Part shown: positions 36,806 through 45,006 of the stretch, piece by piece
Position numbering within the stretch: the first letter of the stretch is position 1
How the letters are laid out: every line of letters starts with the position of its first letter
NCBI RefSeq assembly: GCF_900103805.1
Contig: NZ_FNIB01000009.1
Coordinates: 80,804 to 144,803 of the forward strand
DNA length: 64,000 nucleotides
Source: Cryobacterium flavum
Lineage (GTDB): Bacteria; Actinomycetota; Actinomycetes; Actinomycetales; Microbacteriaceae
Reading direction: 5' to 3'
Position numbers and translations under genes: made by a program
Notes under the pieces: generated by a model
Told to the model about the DNA's origin: nothing
Seen by the model: only the letters and a program-made list of their open reading frames with translations
Databases searched by the model: none

Positions 36806-39076
36806 ATGAGTACATCAGCGCTCCCGAGTATGGGGACAGGCGTCGAGTTGGAGATCGGCGGGATGACCTGCGCTTCCTGTGCGATGCGGATCGAGAAGAA
36901 GTTGAACAAACTCGACGGTGTCATTGCGACCGTGAACTACGCGACTGAGAAGGCGAAGGTCACTGTCCCGGACGGGTATGACCCGGCGCTGTTGATCGCC
37001 GAGGTCGAGAAGACGGGGTACTCGGCCGTGATGCCCGCTCCCAAGGGCCAGAAGAAGGACGGTGCAGCCGCCGGTGACGCTGACGACGCGGACCCGGAAC
37101 TGCTGTCGCTGCGCAATCGGCTGATCGGCGCGATCGTACTGACCGTGCCCGTGATCGCGATGGCGATGATCCCCGCTTTGCAATTCACCTACTGGCAGTG
37201 GGCCTCGCTCGCGCTGGCTGCTCCCGTGATCCTCTGGGCGGCGTGGCCATTCCACAAGGCCGCGTGGACAAACCTCAAGCACGGCGCCGCGACGATGGAC
37301 ACTCTCATCTCCATGGGCACTTCCGCCGCGTTCCTCTGGTCGCTGTATGCGCTGTTCTTCGGCACCGCCGGCACCCCGGGCATGACACACCCGTTCGAGT
37401 TCGCGTTGGCACCCTCCGATGGTGCGGCGAACATCTACCTCGAGGTGGGCGCTGGTGTGACGATGTTCATCCTCGCCGGTCGGTACTTCGAGAAGCGGTC
37501 GAAGAAGCAGGCCGGTGCTGCCTTGCGTGCACTGCTCGAGCTTGGCGCGAAAGAAGTTGCGGTACTACGCGGTGGGGTCGAGACGAAAATCCCTGTTGAG
37601 GATCTGCAAGTTGGTGACGAGTTCCTCGTGCGTCCGGGGGAGAAAATCGCCACCGACGGTGTCGTGGTCTCCGGCACGTCAGCAGTGGACGCATCCATGC
37701 TTACCGGTGAAGCGGTCCCGGTTGAGGTCTCCGAGGGCGACACCGTCACCGGCGCCACGACGAACGTCGGCGGTCGACTCGTGGTCCGTGCGACCCGGAT
37801 CGGCTCGGACACGCAGCTGGCGCAGATGGCCCAGCTCGTCGAGGACGCTCAGACCGGAAAGGCCGAGGTGCAGCGCCTCGCCGACAGGATCTCCGGCGTG
37901 TTCGTGCCGATCGTGATCGTAATCGCGTTCGTCGCACTCGGCGGCTGGCTCGGCGCGGGATTCCCCGTGACCGCGGCGTTCACCGCCGCAGTTGCCGTAC
38001 TCGTGATCGCGTGCCCCTGCGCGTTGGGCCTGGCAACGCCGACGGCACTGCTGGTCGGCACTGGCCGTGGCGCGCAGATGGGTGTACTCATCAAAGGTCC
38101 GGAAGTGCTGGAATCCACCCGCAAGATCGACACCGTCGTGCTCGACAAGACCGGTACGGTCACCACCGGCAAGATGACCCTGGTCGACGTGGTTGTCGAA
38201 GCCGGCACCGATCGTACCGAACTGCTGCGGCTGGCCGGTGCGTTAGAGGATGCCTCGGAGCACCCGATCGCGCAGGCGATTGCCAAGGGTGCAACGCAGG
38301 AAGTCGGCGCGCTGCTGACCCCTGAAAGCTTCGCAAACATCGAAGGCAAGGGCGTGCAGGGCATTATCGATGGCCACGCCGTACTGGTTGGCCGTGATTC
38401 GCTGCTCGCCGAGTGGTCTCAGAAACTGAGCCATGAACTGACTTCCGCCAAGGCACGCGCTGAGGGCGAAGGTAAAACCGTGGTCGTGGTGGGCTGGGAC
38501 GGGCAGGCGCGCGGCCTTCTCGTCGTGGCCGACACGGTCAAGCCGACCAGCGCCGAGGCGATCGCACAGTTCAAGGCGATCGGGTTGACTCCGATCCTCC
38601 TCACAGGAGATAACGAAGCCGTCGCCCGGCAGATCGCCGCAGAGGTGGGCATCGAGGAGGTCATCGCCGAAGTGCTCCCGAAAGACAAGGTCGACGTGGT
38701 CATCCGACTTCAGAAGGAAGGGAGGATCGTCGCGATGATCGGCGACGGCGTCAACGATGCCCCCGCCCTGGCCCAGGCCGACCTCGGACTTGCCATGGGC
38801 ACCGGCGCCGACGTCGCGATCGAAGCATCCGACATCACCTTGGTGCGCGGCGACCTGCGCAGCGCGGTCGACGCGATCCGCCTGTCCCGCAAGACGCTCG
38901 GAACGATCAAGACCAACCTGTTCTGGGCGTTCGCCTACAACGTCGCGGCGATCCCCGTCGCGGCGCTCGGAATGCTCAACCCCATGCTTGCCGGGGCGGC
39001 AATGGCGCTCTCCAGCGTCTTCGTCGTCGGCAACAGCCTGCGCCTGCGCGGGTTCAAAAGCGTCGCTAAGCACTAA
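36806..39076 (+). CDS. copA: Copper-exporting P1B-1-type ATPase
   Basis: A 756-aa Cu(I) exporter. One N-terminal HMA domain has GMTCASC (Cys22, Cys25). The transmembrane copper site is CPC at residues 403-405 ([14 protein letters not shown]). The phosphorylated Asp is D447 in DKTGTVT. The actuator TGEAVPV, the SEHP motif and [13 protein letters not shown] hinge are intact. Length is normal. It lies downstream of copZ and the exported protein and probably belongs to the same operon. Confidence 0.95.
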   Translation: MSTSALPSMGTGVELEIGGMTCASCAMRIEKKLNKLDGVIATVNYATEKAKVTVPDGYDPALLIAEVEKTGYSAVMPAPKGQKKDGAAAGDADDADPELLSLRNRLIGAIVLTVPVIAMAMIPALQFTYWQWASLALAAPVILWAAWPFHKAAWTNLKHGAATMDTLISMGTSAAFLWSLYALFFGTAGTPGMTHPFEFALAPSDGAANIYLEVGAGVTMFILAGRYFEKRSKKQAGAALRALLELGAKEVAVLRGGVETKIPVEDLQVGDEFLVRPGEKIATDGVVVSGTSAVDASMLTGEAVPVEVSEGDTVTGATTNVGGRLVVRATRIGSDTQLAQMAQLVEDAQTGKAEVQRLADRISGVFVPIVIVIAFVALGGWLGAGFPVTAAFTAAVAVLVIACPCALGLATPTALLVGTGRGAQMGVLIKGPEVLESTRKIDTVVLDKTGTVTTGKMTLVDVVVEAGTDRTELLRLAGALEDASEHPIAQAIAKGATQEVGALLTPESFANIEGKGVQGIIDGHAVLVGRDSLLAEWSQKLSHELTSAKARAEGEGKTVVVVGWDGQARGLLVVADTVKPTSAEAIAQFKAIGLTPILLTGDNEAVARQIAAEVGIEEVIAEVLPKDKVDVVIRLQKEGRIVAMIGDGVNDAPALAQADLGLAMGTGADVAIEASDITLVRGDLRSAVDAIRLSRKTLGTIKTNLFWAFAYNVAAIPVAALGMLNPMLAGAAMALSSVFVVGNSLRLRGFKSVAKH

Positions 39077-39126
39077 CGCAACCACCCCCACACCACCAAC
39101 AGAAAATGCGAAAGGAATCACCCAGC

Positions 39127-39402
39127 ATGACGAACGACCTCGAGGCAACCTCCAGCTGTTGCAGCACCACCGCACCCAACCCCGCCACGGCAGGAAACGG
39201 CCGCGAGAACCTAATGGGCGGCAGCACGAGCGACGATATGACCACCTGCCCGGTCATGGTCGGCAACCCCGTCAGCAAGAAGGCCGCAGAAGCAGTCGGT
39301 CTCTACCGCGACCACGAAAGCGAGCGGTACTACTTCTGCTGCGGCGGATGCGGGCCAGCCTTCGACTCAGACCCCACCAAATACGCCGCCAACATGGCAT
39401 AA
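39127..39402 (+). CDS. Cys-rich YHS-like metal-binding protein
   Basis: A 91-aa protein. The N-terminus has a CC pair (SSCCSTTAPN); the C-terminal part resembles a YHS/TRASH-type domain: TCPVMVGNPVSKKAAE then YYFCCGGCGPAFDSDPTKYA. The CCGGC cluster is a likely metal site. AAAGGAA precedes the ATG. It follows copA by 50 nt, so a role in copper trafficking or sensing in the cytosol is inferred. Confidence 0.8.
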   Translation: MTNDLEATSSCCSTTAPNPATAGNGRENLMGGSTSDDMTTCPVMVGNPVSKKAAEAVGLYRDHESERYYFCCGGCGPAFDSDPTKYAANMA

Positions 39403-39496
39403 CACACGGACGCGGGGTTCACGGCCCACTCTCGCGCGCCGTGAACCTCGCTGACCGGAACGGAACCGAGGACACTGCCCAACCGCCGAGGCACAA

Positions 39497-39814
39497 GTGT
39501 CTCCATGCCCAACCAGCCGGCATGACGCGGCGAACCACGGCTACATCACCGACAAGAACTCGTACCGCAACCGGCTCAGGCGCTTCGAAGGTCAGGTCCG
39601 TGGCATCGACCGGATGATCGACAAAGAGCGCTACTGCATTAATATCCTCACGCAGATCTCTGCCATCACCAAGGCCGTCGACAGCGTTGCGCTCGGCCTG
39701 TTGGACGATGGTCTTCGCCAGTGCGTCCTCGACGCCGCTGCCGCTGGGCAACAGGTCAGTGAGGTCACGATGGCCGAAGCGTCTGACGCAGTCGCCCGAC
39801 TGGTGCGCTCCTAA
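39497..39814 (+). CDS. CsoR/FrmR-family regulator lacking the copper-site histidine
   Basis: A 105-aa all-helical repressor (DUF156 family). By alignment with M. tuberculosis CsoR (Cys36-His61-Cys65) the ligands are Cys47, position 72 and Cys76. Here position 72 is Gly (DDGLRQC), unlike the two other paralogues in the window, which have His. Loss of this ligand, with both Cys kept, recalls persulfide-sensing CstR or other non-copper members. An additional Cys4 lies near the N-terminus. GTG start at 39497. It sits between copA/YHS and the FAD oxidoreductase gene. Confidence 0.9.
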   Translation: MSPCPTSRHDAANHGYITDKNSYRNRLRRFEGQVRGIDRMIDKERYCINILTQISAITKAVDSVALGLLDDGLRQCVLDAAAAGQQVSEVTMAEASDAVARLVRS

Positions 39815-39874
39815 CACAGGAGCAGCAATCAGCACGCCGCAACCGCACTCACCCGAAACCGGAGGACGCAACAC

Positions 39875-41029
39875 ATGACCGCACACCATGCCGTGATACT
39901 CGGCGCCGGAGCGGCAGGCACAGCCGCCGCTCGCGCCCTCGCCAAACAGGACAATATTACGATCACTCTCGTCGGACAGACCGACGAGACCCCATACACG
40001 CGCATGCTCATCAAAGACGTGGCCTTCGGCAGGATCACGCCTGATTTCGTCGGGCTGCCCATGCCGCGGGCCGATTTCATTGCGGACACGGCCGAACAAA
40101 TCGACGCCGAAACGCGAGAGGTGCGCCTGGCCTCGGGTAGGGCGATCATGTACGACTCGCTCATCGTCGCGACCGGAAGTCGAGCGCGCCGCCTCGACGC
40201 CAACCTTCCGGGCGCGGAACAAGCCGCGCAAGAGGGAACCCTTATCGCCCTGCACTCGCTCGATGATGCCGTGCGAATCAGGGACGCGGTCCTCGCGTGC
40301 GGCAAGCCCGCGCGCATTGCGATCTATGGCGCTGGACTGATCGCGTCCGAGACGGCGTCGGCGCTGCAGGAACAAGGTCACCAGATCAGCCTCATCGCCC
40401 GCAGCACGCTGCCTGGTATTGCCACATTCGGGAGGTCCGTTGCCGCGCGCGTTGCCGCCGATCACCAGTCCCGAGTGACCACATACTTCGGCCGCACCAT
40501 CAGCCGGATCCATCCTGAAATTGATGCGACAACCGTCACCCTCGATGACGGAACCGACCTCTCCGCCGACCTCGTCATCATCGCCCTCGGCACGACGCCC
40601 ATCGCCCCCGCACCGTGGCACGACAGCGTCGACGTCGATGATCGACTCCGCGCACACGACTTCGAAAGCGTATACGCGGCGGGAGGCGTGACAGTGCATC
40701 ACGACAACCACCTCGGAACCTGGCGCATCGACCACTGGGACGACGGGGCCGCACAGGGAACACACGCCGCTCAGATGCTGCTGTACGTCCTCGGCCGAGG
40801 CGAGGACCCCGGCCCGTACCGGCCCCGCAGCGCCCACATGGCCATGATCTACGGCCGGATGATCGCCGGAGTTGGCTACACCGGACACCCGGAGGACACA
40901 CCCATCGAGAGCGCCGAGGAATTCATCGTTCTGCACGAGCACGGAGGCGCCGTAGTCGGTGCAAGCGGCATCGACGCCGTGGGCGCGGTCTACCAATGGG
41001 GCCAGCGGCTCCATGAGGTCTATCCCTAA
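39875..41029 (+). CDS. FAD/NAD(P)-dependent oxidoreductase (ferredoxin-reductase-like)
   Basis: A 384-aa two-dinucleotide-fold flavoprotein. The FAD motif is AVILGAGAAGTAAARALAK at the N-terminus; the NAD(P) motif IAIYGAGLIASETASALQEQG is near residue 150. The substrate region SLIVATGSRARRL and the C-terminal Asp in VYAAGGV fit ferredoxin/rubredoxin reductases. There are no redox-active CxxxxC residues. The MFS gene begins right after its stop, followed by a broken ferredoxin gene, so it may once have reduced that ferredoxin. Confidence 0.85.
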   Translation: MTAHHAVILGAGAAGTAAARALAKQDNITITLVGQTDETPYTRMLIKDVAFGRITPDFVGLPMPRADFIADTAEQIDAETREVRLASGRAIMYDSLIVATGSRARRLDANLPGAEQAAQEGTLIALHSLDDAVRIRDAVLACGKPARIAIYGAGLIASETASALQEQGHQISLIARSTLPGIATFGRSVAARVAADHQSRVTTYFGRTISRIHPEIDATTVTLDDGTDLSADLVIIALGTTPIAPAPWHDSVDVDDRLRAHDFESVYAAGGVTVHHDNHLGTWRIDHWDDGAAQGTHAAQMLLYVLGRGEDPGPYRPRSAHMAMIYGRMIAGVGYTGHPEDTPIESAEEFIVLHEHGGAVVGASGIDAVGAVYQWGQRLHEVYP

Positions 41030-42295
41030 ATGTCAGAGATACCCATCCCGGGACGCCGCCGAAGCTTCAGCTTCGCCATCATAGCGACCATGCTGCTGAT
41101 GGTTGCCGCCAGCGCACCGTCTCCGTTCTACCCGCAGTTCGCCGAACAACTGGGGTTGCTGCCGGTCGCGACCACGCTAATCTTCGCCGTCTACGCATTC
41201 ACGATGCTCGCGGCCCTGCTGCTCACAGGAGTACTATCCGACGTCGTCGGCCGACGCCCCGTCATCACGGTCGGGTCCGTGCTGCTGGCCGTGAGCCTCG
41301 TGATGTTTTGGCAATCCGGCGGCCTGACCATGTTGCTCGTGGCCAGGGCGCTCCAGGGGGTCGCTGCCGGCCTACTACTCCCCGCCTTGTCGGCAATGGT
41401 GGTCGACTTCGCGCCTCCCAAGCACGCGGAGGCAGCATCGCTGTGGAACACCATCGCGGCCATGACCGGGCTCGGAATCGGCGCGATCACGGCAGCGATC
41501 GTTCTCGATCTCACAGTCAACCCCGCCGGCGCCGTATTCGGCTCGCTCGCTATCGTGTTTCTTCTGATCGCCGCACTGGTATGGGCGACTCCAGAAACGT
41601 CGCGCTCGGCTCGCCTGCGCGTCACGGGCACCACGTTGAGGCTGGCGGTTCCCGCGTACCTGCGTCGTGCGCTCATGGTGGCCGTTCCCGCCATCATCGC
41701 CGGATGGGCAACCAACGGTTTGTTCCTCGCCCTCGGATCTTCCGTTGTCAAGAGCGAGTTCGGTGCGACGACCCACGCGGGGCAGAGCATCGCCATTCCG
41801 ATCTTCGCGGTCTCGGGCATTATCGCATCAGTCCTCCTTCACCGCCGGTCGGCCCGCGTCGTCAGCGTGTACGGAACGTCCGCTCTTGGCATCGGCACCG
41901 CCCTCAGCCTGGGAGCCCTGGCGCTGCACTCACTCCCCGCTTACCTGATCACCGTGGCGGTAGTCGGAACCGGCTTCGGGACAGCGTTTATGGGGGTTTT
42001 GAAGACACTGATGCCGCGTGTCGATCCGACCGAGCGCGCGGCAGTTATGGCGGTCATCTACACCGTCTCGTATCTCGCCTTCGGTGTGCCCACCATCGTC
42101 GCAGGTCTGCTCGTTCCCATTATCACGCTCCAGGGAGCGATGATCGGCGTCGGCGTCGTGATCGTGGTGCTCTGCCTTGTCGCGACCGTGAAGCGCGTCC
42201 GCATCCGAGACCGTTCGCGCACGGATCCCCACGGCCCAGTGCCGCACGAAAACGTCCAGGCGGTACCCGCGAAAAGCAACGGAGTTATTCGATGA
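41030..42295 (+). CDS. MFS transporter
   Basis: A 421-aa, 12-helix permease. Helix 1 starts FAIIATMLLMVAASAPSPFYPQF; motif A is GVLSDVVGRRPVITVG between helices 2 and 3. It starts with no gap after the oxidoreductase stop (TAA-ATG) and its own stop overlaps the broken ferredoxin start (ATGA). The three were evidently one translationally coupled unit. The substrate is unknown; position in the metal island suggests stress-related export. Confidence 0.85.
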   Translation: MSEIPIPGRRRSFSFAIIATMLLMVAASAPSPFYPQFAEQLGLLPVATTLIFAVYAFTMLAALLLTGVLSDVVGRRPVITVGSVLLAVSLVMFWQSGGLTMLLVARALQGVAAGLLLPALSAMVVDFAPPKHAEAASLWNTIAAMTGLGIGAITAAIVLDLTVNPAGAVFGSLAIVFLLIAALVWATPETSRSARLRVTGTTLRLAVPAYLRRALMVAVPAIIAGWATNGLFLALGSSVVKSEFGATTHAGQSIAIPIFAVSGIIASVLLHRRSARVVSVYGTSALGIGTALSLGALALHSLPAYLITVAVVGTGFGTAFMGVLKTLMPRVDPTERAAVMAVIYTVSYLAFGVPTIVAGLLVPIITLQGAMIGVGVVIVVLCLVATVKRVRIRDRSRTDPHGPVPHENVQAVPAKSNGVIR

Positions 42296-42555
42296 CGTAT
42301 GTGATTGCCTTCCCTGCGTGGACGTCAAGGATCGCGCCTGTATCGACGAGGGCCCTGTCGACTGCATCTACGAGGGTGATCGGATGCTGTACATCCACCC
42401 GGACGAGTGCGCGGACTGCGGCGCCTGCAAGCCGGTGCGCCCGGTAAAGGCGATCTGCTACGAGAATGATCTGCCCGATATCTGGGCCGACTACTACACG
42501 GCCGACGTTGAGTTCTTCAACGACCTCGGATCCCCGGAACCGCATCAAGGGTGGG
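42292..42555 (+). pseudogene. fdxA remnant: Broken 7Fe-type ferredoxin
   Basis: ATG at 42292 begins MTYVIAF, the usual ferredoxin start, but a single missing base near 42311 shifts the frame; restoring it yields PCVDVKDRACIDEGPVDC and IHPDECADCGACKPVRPVKAI. Two cluster cysteines are also gone: the usual DECPVDC reads DEGPVDC and the usual EPVCPVEAI reads KPVRPVKAI. The frame then runs on into a transposase remnant from about 42556, replacing the native C-terminus. Frameshift, lost ligands and chimaeric end together show decay. Confidence 0.85.
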
Positions 42556-42747
42556 TCCAACTTTCAGGGACCACTCCACTCCTGCGCCAATACTTCCCCA
42601 AGGGCACCGACCACTCAATCCACTCTTCCGAGGAACTCGACTGGGTCGCCGCGGAGCTCAAGGACCGACCACGCAAACGCCTACAATTTCAGAAACCGAT
42701 CGAAGCAATCGGCGAACTCTTGTTGCAATAACCGCTTGAATCCGCCA
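42556..42747 (+). mobile_element. IS30-family transposase 3' remnant fused to the ferredoxin frame
   Basis: In frame with the ferredoxin remnant, the residues [18 protein letters not shown] and ELKDRPRKRLQF match the C-terminal end of IS30 transposases; the intact copy at the right edge of the window has [18 protein letters not shown] and [10 protein letters not shown]. The DNA after the stop, TTGAATCCGCC (42737-42747), is identical to that after the right-edge transposase, so an IS end is probably included. The first 80% of the transposase gene is missing. Confidence 0.8.
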
Positions 42748-42961
42748 CCTATGGGCTTCGACACACCTGGGTTACGAGGCGTCCAGTCGGCGGTGGCGAT
42801 TCACATGCAGCGTCGGCCTGATTCGCCGTTTTCTATTGCGGGTTGGCAACACCGCGGGCGTGGTTGGGAACGCCTACGGATGCACTTCGCGCCGACCCAC
42901 CAACGTCCGCGGGTACCGATAGTCGTGCCGGCAGGTGAACCTTCACTGAGACAGAGTGAAT

Positions 42962-44167
42962 CTATTTTCTGAGGTGATCGGGGCAAGCAGCGCGTTTCGC
43001 GCTTCGCAAGCTGAGCACCCAAGTAACTAGCCCACCGGCTGCGAAGGCAGCTCCAAGACTGACCGAGCCCCGCCAGTCTGCGGTGGCATATACGGCGGTC
43101 GTGGCAGCGGCTCCGAGGGCAGAGCCGGTGGAGTAGAAGACCATGTAGGCACCAATGGTGGTGCTGACGCGGTTGGCATAAAAGGTCGTGAGGATGTGCT
43201 GGTTGCTGACGTGGACGGCTTGGACGGCAAAGTCGAGCAGGATCACTCCGAGGATCAGCAGGACAAGTGACCAGGTGAGCTGTCCGATCGCGAGCCACGA
43301 GGCGAGCAAAATCACTACCGCGATGCCGGTGGTGCGGTTCGCCTGCCCGGCGTCTGCCCAGCGACCAGCTCGGGCGGCGCCGAGGGCACCAACAAGGCCA
43401 GCGATACCGAACAACCCGATCTGCGTCTCGCTGAGATACCACGGCGAACCGGCCAAGGGAAGGGCCAGGCCGCTCCATAGCGCCCCGAAGGACGCGAACA
43501 GAAAGAACGCGATCAGCCCGCGACTGAGAAACACCGGCTGGGTAAACAGGCCAGCGAACGAGCGGAGCAGGAGCCCGTATTTAGAGGCACTTGAGCGGAC
43601 ATCGGCGGGAAGCAAGAGCGGCACCAGCAACGCGAGAATCGCAGCGAGGACCGCCAGAACGATGTAGACGCCGCGCCATCCCCATAGGTCGGCGAGGAAT
43701 CCTGCGAGGATCCGCGCACCAAGGATCCCGATCACTACACCTGAGGTCACGATTCCCAGGGTACGGCCGCGCTCGGAAGGAGCCGAGAGCTCCGTCGCGT
43801 AAGCAACCGCTGTTTGCACCACAACGGCGAACAGTCCTGCTATCGCGAGTCCTGCGAAAACGACCCACGCAGTAGGGGCGACCGCGACAACGACCAGGCT
43901 CGCTGCTACCAAGGCAAGGTGGAGGACGATCAGCCGTCTGCGGTCAAGCAAGTCTCCCAACGGCACCAGGAAAATTAGGCCGACGAGATAGCCGAGTTGA
44001 CCGGCGGCCACGAACCAGCCCACCGCATCGACCGAAACATCCAAATCAAGGCCCATCTGGCCGAGGACAGGTTGGCCCGCGTACGTGCTCGCCACCGCAA
44101 CCCCGCAGACAACAGCAAGAAGTAGCCTCGTTCGCTCATTGATACCAACCACCCCATTCAGTTGCAA
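42962..44167 (-). CDS. MFS transporter under HxlR-type control
   Basis: A 401-aa 12-helix permease of the YnfM/sugar-efflux-like group. Seen: LLLAVVCGVAVASTYAGQPVLGQM at helix 1, motif A-like LVPLGDLLDRRRLIVLHLA, motif C-like VTSGVVIGILGARILAG. It is divergent from an HxlR gene, with a palindrome between, so a local inducible exporter or quinone/drug pump is likely. The substrate is unknown. Confidence 0.87.
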   Translation of the reverse strand: MQLNGVVGINERTRLLLAVVCGVAVASTYAGQPVLGQMGLDLDVSVDAVGWFVAAGQLGYLVGLIFLVPLGDLLDRRRLIVLHLALVAASLVVVAVAPTAWVVFAGLAIAGLFAVVVQTAVAYATELSAPSERGRTLGIVTSGVVIGILGARILAGFLADLWGWRGVYIVLAVLAAILALLVPLLLPADVRSSASKYGLLLRSFAGLFTQPVFLSRGLIAFFLFASFGALWSGLALPLAGSPWYLSETQIGLFGIAGLVGALGAARAGRWADAGQANRTTGIAVVILLASWLAIGQLTWSLVLLILGVILLDFAVQAVHVSNQHILTTFYANRVSTTIGAYMVFYSTGSALGAAATTAVYATADWRGSVSLGAAFAAGGLVTWVLSLRSAKRAACPDHLRK

Positions 44168-44190
44168 TTTGCTACTTAATTGAATCTAGA

Positions 44191-44210
44191 GCAGAATGAT
44201 TGCATTCTGC
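44191..44210. promoter_or_regulatory. Putative HxlR operator
   Basis: GCAGAATG-ATTG-CATTCTGC is a perfect 8-bp inverted repeat with a 4-nt spacer. It lies 17 nt before the HxlR start and 24 nt from the divergent MFS start. Extra TTGCA elements flank it. Confidence 0.7.
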
Positions 44211-44227
44211 AACTCAATGGAGGCGTG

Positions 44228-44680
44228 ATGGGACACGATATGACTGCGAACATCGCGTGGACAGACCCGAGATGCCCAGTCGCTCGCACAGTTGACCTGG
44301 TCGGCGATCGGTGGAGCCTGCTAGTCATCCGTGACGCGATGGATCGCGCCCGCTCGTTCACCGATTTCCAGCAGCGGACTGGCATCGCCCGCAACATCCT
44401 CGCTGACCGACTCCGCAAACTCACCACATACGGACTACTCGAACAAGTCGATGCGCCATCGGGCAAACGCAAGCTCTACAAACTCACCGACGCAGGCAAA
44501 GACCTCTTTTCCGTCATTGTCACGCTGCGACAGTGGGGCGAACGTCACGCGTTTGTCGCTGGAGAAGATCATTCGGTGCTGGTAGACGACAATGACGCTC
44601 GCATACCGGAGTTCGTGCCGATGTCCTTTGACGGCACGCCACTGACGAGCGACAACACACACGTCCAGCCTGCAGAATGA
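44228..44680 (+). CDS. HxlR-family transcriptional regulator
   Basis: A 150-aa winged-helix regulator of the DUF24/HxlR type: PVARTVDLVGDRWSLLVIRDAM, then FQQRTGIARNILADRLRKLTTYGLL. One conserved-type Cys lies just before it in TDPRCPVAR; such Cys residues sense electrophiles or oxidants in the family (HypR, YodB). The ATG at 44228 has GGAGG 5 nt upstream, which excludes the longer frame from 44180. It probably represses the divergent MFS gene. Confidence 0.9.
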   Translation: MGHDMTANIAWTDPRCPVARTVDLVGDRWSLLVIRDAMDRARSFTDFQQRTGIARNILADRLRKLTTYGLLEQVDAPSGKRKLYKLTDAGKDLFSVIVTLRQWGERHAFVAGEDHSVLVDDNDARIPEFVPMSFDGTPLTSDNTHVQPAE

Positions 44681-44909
44681 CCGGAACAACGCTCGGCACG
44701 AGTTCCAATCAGACGAGCGCCCGTAAGCCGGTCGATCACAGGGGCATATGACTTGGCGCGATAGCGCCTTCGACTTCGGGGCGCTCCATGAGTGGCATTC
44801 CTTCGAATCATTCGGACGAATTCTCCAGTGAGCTGCTGGCGCAGGCTACTAGCGCTGCGCCCAGCGACTTGGTAGGACCCGGCAGAAGAAGATCGCGTCG
44901 CATCGGGAA
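44681..44909. other. Non-coding gap, possible gene remnant
   Basis: No intact gene. Translated short stretches in several frames give no recognisable product. GAGCGCCCGTAAGCCGG at 44715-44731 is nearly repeated at 58601, next to another degraded gene end. Confidence 0.3.
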
Positions 44910-44924
44910 TACCCCAGGGGGGTA
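44910..44924 (+). promoter_or_regulatory. CsoR-type operator before the His-rich MFS gene
   Basis: TACCCC-AGG-GGGGTA is a perfect palindrome matching the copZ operator; it lies 82 nt before the ATG of the MFS gene. Confidence 0.75.
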
Positions 44925-45006
44925 CTTGGTTGCAGCGTGCATGGCGTGACGAGCCGATACAGATCGACCCGAGCACCACGAACCGCAACGGGAAGGAGCT
45001 GCAAAA

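Noticed and set aside
39419..41014. 531-codon minus-strand frame opposite csoR1 and the FAD oxidoreductase
   Set aside because: Covers two well-supported plus-strand genes; low-complexity residues only.
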